This document shows positions 42,030-51,000 of a stretch of DNA of 64,000 nt, in pieces. Under the pieces are notes generated by a model, which saw nothing but the letters and a program-made list of their open reading frames with translations, ran no database searches and was not told where the DNA came from. The DNA comes from Qiania dongpingensis (GTDB lineage Bacteria; Bacillota; Clostridia; Lachnospirales; Lachnospiraceae). Position 1 is the first letter of the stretch; each line of letters starts with the position of its first letter. The DNA lies in contig NZ_CP060634.1 in the NCBI RefSeq assembly GCF_014337195.1, forward strand, positions 558,001 through 622,000. The letters run 5' to 3'. Position numbers and translations under genes: made by a program.

Positions 42030-45000
42030 CTATGATGGACTTACGTATGCCCTGACCTGATAATTCAGATCTTCCGGTACGCCCCGGATTTCTATCTTGT
42101 TTTCAAACCGGAATACCTGCAAGTCATTTCCTGTGCCTACTGTTACGGTATCGTCCGGCACTGTGAGAGTAAAACGGTATCCAGAAGGAGTCTCTGTGAC
42201 TGAAACAGTCACCTCCACCGAAAGTGTTCCGGAAGTCCCTCCATTTTCACTTTCCGCCGTCAGCGTGCCAAGAACATAGGTCCCTTTCTCCAGACCGATC
42301 CTCCCGGACTGGCTGCCTGCCAGAATGTCATAGCCCGTCGCTTTTGCATTTGACATCCAGCTATAAGAATTACCCGGCAGATTTGAAACAAATTCTGACC
42401 GGTTCTCCGTATTTATGATCCCATTCAGTGAAGACACGGAAGTCTCTGATACCACAGGGGCCTCTAAAATGAGCTCCGGCAGAGTGCCGAGAGACACCCA
42501 CTCCGTCCACTCACTGAGTCCTCCTGTTTTCATATCCACAGAAGCAGCCCGCACTTCCAGGTTCTTTCCTTCAAAAGCGGCGTATTCTTCATCCGATAAA
42601 AGAAGCAGTGAGGAAATATCACTGGTCCCCGCACCTGCGGCACTCAGTCGTCTCCTGCTGTATACACCGCCGGCGCCGTCCTTGACGGCGGTCTCAAAGA
42701 CCAGCCATTTATCTGATATGGCTGAAATCTCATAGGCGGTACCAGGCCGTGAGGAAGCGCCCAGGCTTACCGTCAGAGACGGCGCGGTCTGGAATTCTCC
42801 CCGTATCTCTGTAACAGTTACGTGCTCACCGGCCGCACCTATAGTCCGGTACCATCCTGCTATTTCAGAATCCTCATACCACTCCAGATTCTCTTCGGAG
42901 ACCCTCGTGCGAGCCGATACATGAGCCGTAAACAGGAAAGCGCTGTCGAAATACGCGCTGTCGCCGCTTCCCACGGATATGGCATCCGGAAGTATCAGCG
43001 TAAACACGCCGTCCGCCCATTGAAGCGCCGATATGGCCGTGACCTCCGGTGCGGAATCATCAGCGGATTCCCAGGCCGTTCCGGTATAAGGAAGTTTTAC
43101 ATAAGCCGTCCCAGGACCGACATCGCCCAGATAAACAGCCAGATCGTCGGCCATGCAGACAGGCGCGCCCGGATCCGTCCAATTTTCCCTCCGGAAAGAG
43201 GGCGCAGAGGAAGAATAAAACACATGGTATCCCCCTGTTCCATTCTTTTCCAGATAGATCCAGTCCGCATAATAGACCATATGATCCTCAGCCGTTCCGG
43301 TTATTTCCGCATCCTCCGCAGCTCTAACAAGCTGCACCTGGTATCCGTCTCCGTAGCTCTGTTCCCTGAAGGAAAGGGCAGTCTGTGAAACAGTCAGATC
43401 GTCCGTACCCGCTTCGGTCTGAGAGAAATCACCCTTCCATTGTCCGTCCATGTAGTATAATGTCCTGACGCTCTCTTCCATCTCCGGAGCGCTCGTCTGT
43501 ATCCGTGGGATACGGATCCACTTATAATTTACGGTTCCGTCCGCCGTCTCATCCTCATCGGACCACATGGAGCTGACATTGCTGTCGGATACGCTCCTCA
43601 TGGCGATCTTAAGCCATTTTCCTGCATAGTCCGCCGACAGGTTTTCCATCGTATATTCAGACCGGAGGAAGTTTCCTCCCATCGAGACTGCGGAAGCTTT
43701 TGTGATCACTGTCTCAAGCGCCCCATAGTTCCAGTATCCAGCCTGACTGCCGTCACCGTCTCCTGTGTACAGGACCTTTTCAGAATCAGCGTCTTCTCTG
43801 CCATCATAGACGGCCGCCGCTATTTCATATTTTCCCTGCAGGATCCCGCTCTCTGTCGTCGGTTCAAATACCAGTTCTATACCGTCTGCTTCCAGTTCTT
43901 CCTGGGTCATGAAAGGCTTTTCAGTCCCATCCGATCCCAGGTCCCCGTGTACCCGGTACGCCGGGCTTCCGGTCATCTCCTCCACATCCGGCACATCCAG
44001 ACGGCTGGGAAGCGTCATACTGCGCATCACTCCCTTTGGACCATCCCGGTAGATCCCGGCATCCGCTTCGGCCAGGGCTTTCACAGAAAGATCCAGCGTC
44101 TCGCCGCGTTCATAGTCGTTCAGATCGATCATTTGGGTCAGAACGTCTCCGCCGGCATCTTGGCTGTCCTCCGGTATCTCAAAGATCCACACAGTCTCCA
44201 GGCTCCGTTCCATTGTCCAGACAGAATCGTTTTCGCTCTTATTCCATTGGATGGCCATGGTCTTTCTTACGGAAACGCCGGCCGCATCCTCATTCCAGGA
44301 ATAAAGGGCTTTTCCTTCCTCCTCTTTTACCTGGACTCCGGGTTTTCCGCCGTACAGCGTCATAAACGCCTGCCTTGCCGCCTCAAATTCATTCTCATCC
44401 GTGTACGTACTTACTGCCCCCGAATCCTCTTCCGAGCGCTCTGCCGTCACCTGATAAGCCGCCAGCTCACTCCGCTCCGCCGCCGGTATGCCGTTCCATG
44501 TCACGTCATAAAGAAGAGAATTCTTCTCCACGATTCCACTTTCATTTCTGTGCAGAGAAACAACCGGCTTGGCAATCTGCGAAAATCTCAGTTTGAATTC
44601 ACAGTTTTTCACTGCTCCTGCCGGAAAGATCTCCGTCATGCCGCTTTGGCTCTCTTTTCCTCTCCTGCTGATGGATATCTCCGCTCTTTTATAATTCCAG
44701 GAAGAGATGTCATAGGACATGCTGTTTTCTCCGTCCGTTCCTGTGACAAAGACTCCTTTATCCAGCTGCACAGCCGTGCCGTCGGCAGTATATCCCACGA
44801 TCACGTAGTCATAAACGGCTCCGCTTTCATAATTCCTGCCTCCGGACGTATTTTCATATCCGTCCTTATTCAGATCCCAGGTGATGACAAGGGAATCCTC
44901 ATTGGGATCTCCGTCTGTCCCATTCTGTCCATGGTCATTGATGCGGATGACAGGAACGGACGCTTTTTTCTTTTCCTCATTCAAATGGTAATAAAACACC

Positions 45001-48000
45001 TGCGTCTGTTTCCCCTGCCCAGAGTCCGGATAATCGAAGCTTTGGTAGCTATTGTACTCCAAAAGGGAATTGTAATATAAGGTATAAGTGCCGTCGGAAG
45101 CCAGCTCAATCACAAATCCGCCGGCCAGTTTCCCTGACTCGATCAAATGGGTACCGGTCGCCTCGGCTGTCACCTGTCCGTTTCCGGTCACATAAAGTCC
45201 CTTCAGTTCATCCCTTGAAAGCCCGACAGCTCCTGTCTCTGTCTTAAACGCAGAAATATCCACAGAATGGCCGGTATATACAATGTTATTGGACATCATG
45301 GACGGATAGCTCCTCACCATCAGCTCTCCGTATACGGACTCATCCAAAAGCTCCTCCGGAAGAGAGCTCAGGGAAGTGGGCACCGCCGAAGAGGTAGTGT
45401 CCGAGGTACGCAGCTGAGAGCTGGAAAGTACTACCGGCACTCCCAGTTCTTTGTCCAGGGCCGTCAGCTCTGAACGCATATACAAAATATATTTATTATG
45501 TCTGATCTTCAGCTGATAGCTGAGGGTATCTGAAGTGATCCCCATGAAACCGATGCCGTTTCCTGCATCCGGTTTCAGGCTGACCTGGGCGAAATTCGTA
45601 TCGGCGCTCTTATAACTGCTGGAGACCGGGGCCATGGATTCCCTCAGCTGCTGCACAGAGCTGGTATATGTCTTTTCGTCGTGAACCGCATAGGCAGAAA
45701 ACAGGCAGTTTCCCTCACTTCCGCCAAAGTACCCAGCAGATTTCCCGGCCTGTGCCGTGAAGGACAGATCTGTCCCGCCGGCATCCACAATGATCTGAAT
45801 CTTGGCCATATCTGCTTCCACATCAGCGCTTCCGCGTTCCCGCAGAAACGTCCGGTACTCTTCCTGATTGTCCAGGAACGCCTGGTATTTCAAAGCATCG
45901 CTATCCCTGACCAGCTCCAGATGGTACTGGGGAACAGGCAGCACATCAGCGACCGTCTGCTCAGCCGGATCAGAATATGCCGACCAAACCTCCGATACCC
46001 TGCCGTTTTCATCAATGGTATTGGCTCCTGAACGCACACGGAATACGATCTTCCGGACCGCGTCGCCGTCTATGGAAGATACCGGAAGCTGTACCGACGT
46101 ATCGTAAACCGTATCCTGCCTAACCGCCAGCTCTCTGCCGTCCGCGCCATAATAGACCGCTTCGTATTCATAAAACGCCGCCTCCGGCACACGGTTCCAT
46201 TCAGCCTGATATACGGCATTTCCCACATCGGCCATTTTGATCCCGTTCGGGATATCCAGACTGGATATGGTCTCGGAAGCGTCTACGTCAAAATAAGGGT
46301 CATCCGCAAGGAATACCCGGTAGCGGATATTGTCCTCCGCGTCCCCCATGGATTTTAAGGAGGTATCTGAGGACACATTACCGGAGAGGAACTCTTTTCT
46401 TGGATTCATAGCAAAGCCCGGAAGGCCCAGCGTAACCTGCTCTCCGCCTGTGCCCACTGCGAGCCGATAGGCGCTGCCCGCGCCCATTTGTATCACACTT
46501 GCGCCGGTCCCTTTTCCCTTTCCGCCGCTTCCGGACGCTTCTGTATAACGGAAAGCCTCATATCCTGCCCCGCTGTAGGTACACGCCGTGCCGCTCTGTT
46601 TGTAAGACAGGCCGCTGCCTGCTCCATCGTACTTCGTATAGGACAGACCGCCTCCTCCAAGGACCGCGTAGCCTTGGCTGCCGTCGTAGTCCTGTCCGGA
46701 AACCCTCCCTTTAAAATGCGCCCGAATCAGGCAGGCGTTGGTTCCCGCGCCTCCCTTTTTAATAGACCTCGTGATCACGATCTGCACTCTGCGCGCCTCC
46801 ACAGGGCTTCCGGCATCTACCGTCTCTTTAGAATCCGCCGTAAAATTGCCGGAAGAAGCGTTATCCATGGATGCAAGCTTTTTCCAGGTTCCTCCCTCTG
46901 TATAAGGGCTGTAATACACGGTATAATCCGTCACACGCCCGTCATTTCCATTCCTGTTCCAGTAAAAATCCATACTGCTCAGCTCTATGGCCGTACTGAA
47001 TGTAAAAGTATAGGACAGAGAGATCGTTCCCGACTGCGTATTGGAAAAATAAGAACGGTCCCCGTCGGAAAGCCCCGATGTATCCAGCACCAGTTTTCTC
47101 ATGAATTCCGGCTTCAAGATACCCGGCGCCTCAGCCTTTTTCACATAAAAAGTATCCGGCGCCTGACTGGTTTCATTTCCGGCCCCGTCATAATAAATGA
47201 GTTCCGTCCCCGCCTGAGCATCGGACAGATAGTAATTGTTCGCGTCCCCCACATTGGCCGAAACCGGATATACAGTATCCGCGATTCCAAAGCATTTGGA
47301 TACCGTGATGCCGCTTGTATTTTTCGCCGCGATCCCGCCGATGTTTCCTCCGCCGATCCCATAGCCGTAATTGTTGCAGGACGTGATATAAGAGCCCTTC
47401 ACAAAATTTGTCATGGAACCTGTGATACCGCCGCAGTTATCCCCGGCCTGGATAAGACCGGTGTTCACACAGCTCTGCAGCTGCATATAAACGGAGCTTC
47501 CTCCGTAAGAAGCGCCGACGATTCCTCCGGAGCGGCTGCCGCGGACCGTGCCGTGGTTCTCACACCGCACCGCCCTAGCCGCTGTAGACCGGATATCGTA
47601 AAGCATTCCAACGATACCGCCGCTCCCTTCGCCGCCGTCCGATTGTACCTCTCCATAATTGATGCAGTCTGAAATAGTCCCTCCGTAATATTTCCAGATC
47701 CCGACCATGCCGCCGACACGGTTGGCTCCTCTGACTTTGCCGTAATTTTCACAATGGCGGATGGACCAGGTGCTGCCAGTGGCACATTCCAGACGTCCAA
47801 TGATCCCTCCAGTACCGTTGGAAGCCGACACGGTCTTTTCCACCACTGCACGGTTCATGCAGTATACGGTGTCCTTTGCCGACGCGCTGTAGCCGATAAT
47901 GCCTCCGATGCCGTTGTCCTGGGCATTCTGAGGCGCGAAGACCACCCATTTCTTTCCTGTAGCGGCATATGTGATTCCGCCATTCTTCCGGTTATAACCG

Positions 48001-51000
48001 GCAACTCCTCCCACATGGCCCCGGTAGCTTTCCACGATCACGCTGGTATCATCCCAGCTGTCCGAATAGTTCCCGTCCGCAAAGCCGATATCCGTGATGG
48101 TCCCGCTATTCAGTCCGGCAACGCCGCCCGTATGGGCGTAGGCGGAGGTGTTGGCACCGGTCCCCACATAAACGCACGCGACGGCATTCTTCACTTCGTC
48201 AAGCTTACTGTTTCCTTTCATGCTGACCCGGTATTCTCCGGCCGTCGTGCCGAAAACAATCCGGCTCACGGATGACCCCTGCCCGTTTACACCGGCTGCG
48301 CCGCCGATGTTGGACACATTATTGGGATCTCCCGTCCCGGTGATCTTCGCGGCATTCACCCGGCAGTCAGAAATACTTCCGCCGCTGCCCGCGTCGGAGC
48401 CCCCGTTTGTCCCGGCTATGCCGCCATACCCATATATCTTCGCTCCATTTGTTTCAAAATCGGTATTGGGATTATATTCCGGCGTGTTTTGAGGATCATT
48501 CGCCGTACCCTCCACGATTCCGTTGAACTCATACCGGCGGATGGCACCGGTGTTGCTTCCTGCAATCCCTCCTAAGTTCCCGTAGTAGGACATGTTCGTC
48601 TGGATGAAAGAGAGCTGTGCATAGACACGGCTGTATTCCGAATCGGTCCCTTCAATGGTTCCGGTGTTCTCACCGGAAACGCCTCCCATGGAAACATCCG
48701 GTACGTTGGATTCAAGCTCCGCCGCTTTTCCATCCTCCCCCACACTGCAGCCGGAAACTATTCCCGTATTCCGTCCGCTGATTCCGCCGAAAGCGCCTCC
48801 CTTGCCTCCGGCAGGATTGGTAATCTTCACCGCAGATACACTGCTGTCCGCTATGGTCCCATTGTTCAAGCCGCTGATCCCGCCGGCATAATTCCGTCCC
48901 ATAAAGGAAAGCATCCCGCTTCCGGACTCTTTCCTTACCAAACAGCCCTGAATATTACCGTTGTTCACTCCGGATATACCGCCTCCGATACCGTTTGACG
49001 CCGACACGGCTCCATATCCTTTACAGCCCCGTATGATTCCCTGGTTCTGTCCGACGATTCCTCCCGCGTCTCCGCTCTTCACCGAAGAAACGCTTCCCCG
49101 GTTGACGCAGTTTCGGATTTCTCCGCCTGTGCTGCTGTCTTTTCCGATAATACCTCCGGCAGCGCCGTCTTCCGCGCTCACGGATGCCTCATTCTCAAAT
49201 CCCTCTATCAGATCTGCTCCGCTGTTTCCCGCGATTCCTCCCACATTTCCGGTTCCGGAAACAGAGCCCTCCAAACGAATGGCCCCCACTCCCTGCGCCG
49301 GCAAAAGATTCCCCTCTGTGGTCCCGGCAATACCTCCCACATTGCTGCCGGAGGAAGTGACCGTCACAGAAATATCCTGGTCCAAAGTGAGGAAAGCTTC
49401 TCCGTAATGATATCCTGTGATTCCTCCTACATTTCCTGTTTCACCGTAAGCTGTCACAGAAGCTTTTTTAACAGACGTGCCCTCAATGGTCCCGAAATTC
49501 TCCGCGGCGATTCCTCCCACAAAGTTCCGCCCGGTGACAGTCTTCTTTTCAAAGCTCCCATTCTCGATGATTCCGCCGGCTTTATTGACGCCGGTGAGAC
49601 CGCCCACATAGTCCGCGCCGCCGCTTCCAATACTGGAAACGCTGCAGTTGCGGATGACGCCTTCATTTACCTCGCAGAGGCCGCCCACATAAGTTCCGGA
49701 AGACACCACATCTCCCACATCCTGGTTCCTGCAGGCATCCAGCACCACATTCTTTTCCACTTTTCCGATGATGCCGCCCGCATAGGAATAAGAGAACATT
49801 TTTCCGTCATAAGTCCGTCTGCCCGGCTGCTCCGCCCCGTTTTCTATGGATCCCGTCGCTGTGACCGGAGTCAGGTTCACCACGTCCTGAATCAAAAGGG
49901 ACGTGTCCTTATCACTGTAACCGACTACTCCGCCGGCGTAAATCTGCGCAGTAATCCCTCCAAATTTGCTCTGTGTCCCCGAGCCTTCTTCATTTCCGCG
50001 GATGACAAGCCTTGCGCTCCCTGTCTTCAGTCCGCTGCCGTCCAGGATTCGGACGGACTCCTCCAGACCGGCATTTTTAAGCTCCCCGGCGCTGGTTTCT
50101 GCCATGGCCCGGATTTCCTCCCTGGAGGTATCGCCGGTCACCAGGCGGTTATAACCAATAAAACCGCCCGCAAAAGCATCTGCCGTCAGTTTGCCAAGGA
50201 AATTGTCAGTCTGAAAAGCCGCGCTGATCTCCTGCTCCGCCGCCGCGAGGACATTGCCTCCCACGGTTCCGCCCACGCAATAGGTGCCGGTCACTTCATT
50301 GGGGTCGGCACTTATGGAACGTCCCTGTCCGTTCTCATCGGCAAGCAGGGCCAGCGAAGCATTGAAACCGGCATAACCGCCCGCATAGCAGCCGCTTCCC
50401 TTTATATAACCGCCCGCCACTTCATAATCCTCAATGACAGCATCCACGTCGTTATATCCGGCGATCCCGCCCACAAAATTCTGTCCGGCCACATAACAAA
50501 CCACCGACAGGGCTTTTCCCCGGCCGGAAATGACGGCGCCGGAAAGATCCCGGGCCGTGTTTCCCAATATCCCATTGTTATAGCCGGCAATACCTCCTGC
50601 ATAATCGCCGCTCAGAGAAGCCGCCGCTGAAAGCTTTTCGGACACAGAACCTCCGTCCACCTCGCTGCCGCAGGCGAAAATGAGCCCCGTATTGTAACCG
50701 GCAATTCCTCCTGCGTAACCGTTTGCTGCCAAGACAACCCCTTTGTTCGTCCAATTTTTCACCTGAAGCGAGAGGTCTCTGTCCTCCTTCGGAATAAGAA
50801 TCCCGTTGTCGTCCTGCTTCCGGACACCGGCGCTGCAGCCCACTATACCGCCCACATAAGAGTCTCCGATGACGTTGGCCTCATTCACGCCGTTTTTTCC
50901 CCGTCCGGTGCTGCCGTCTATTCCTGTTTCGGAGCCTTCACTGAAGCCGGCTATGCCGCCCACAAAACGGCAGCCGAAAATATAGCCTTCCTTCCCTGAC

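Noticed and set aside
43947..50630. Several plus-strand frames of 350-410 codons opposite the giant gene
   Set aside because: They mirror the GLUG and beta repeats of the minus-strand gene and have no ribosome sites or domains.
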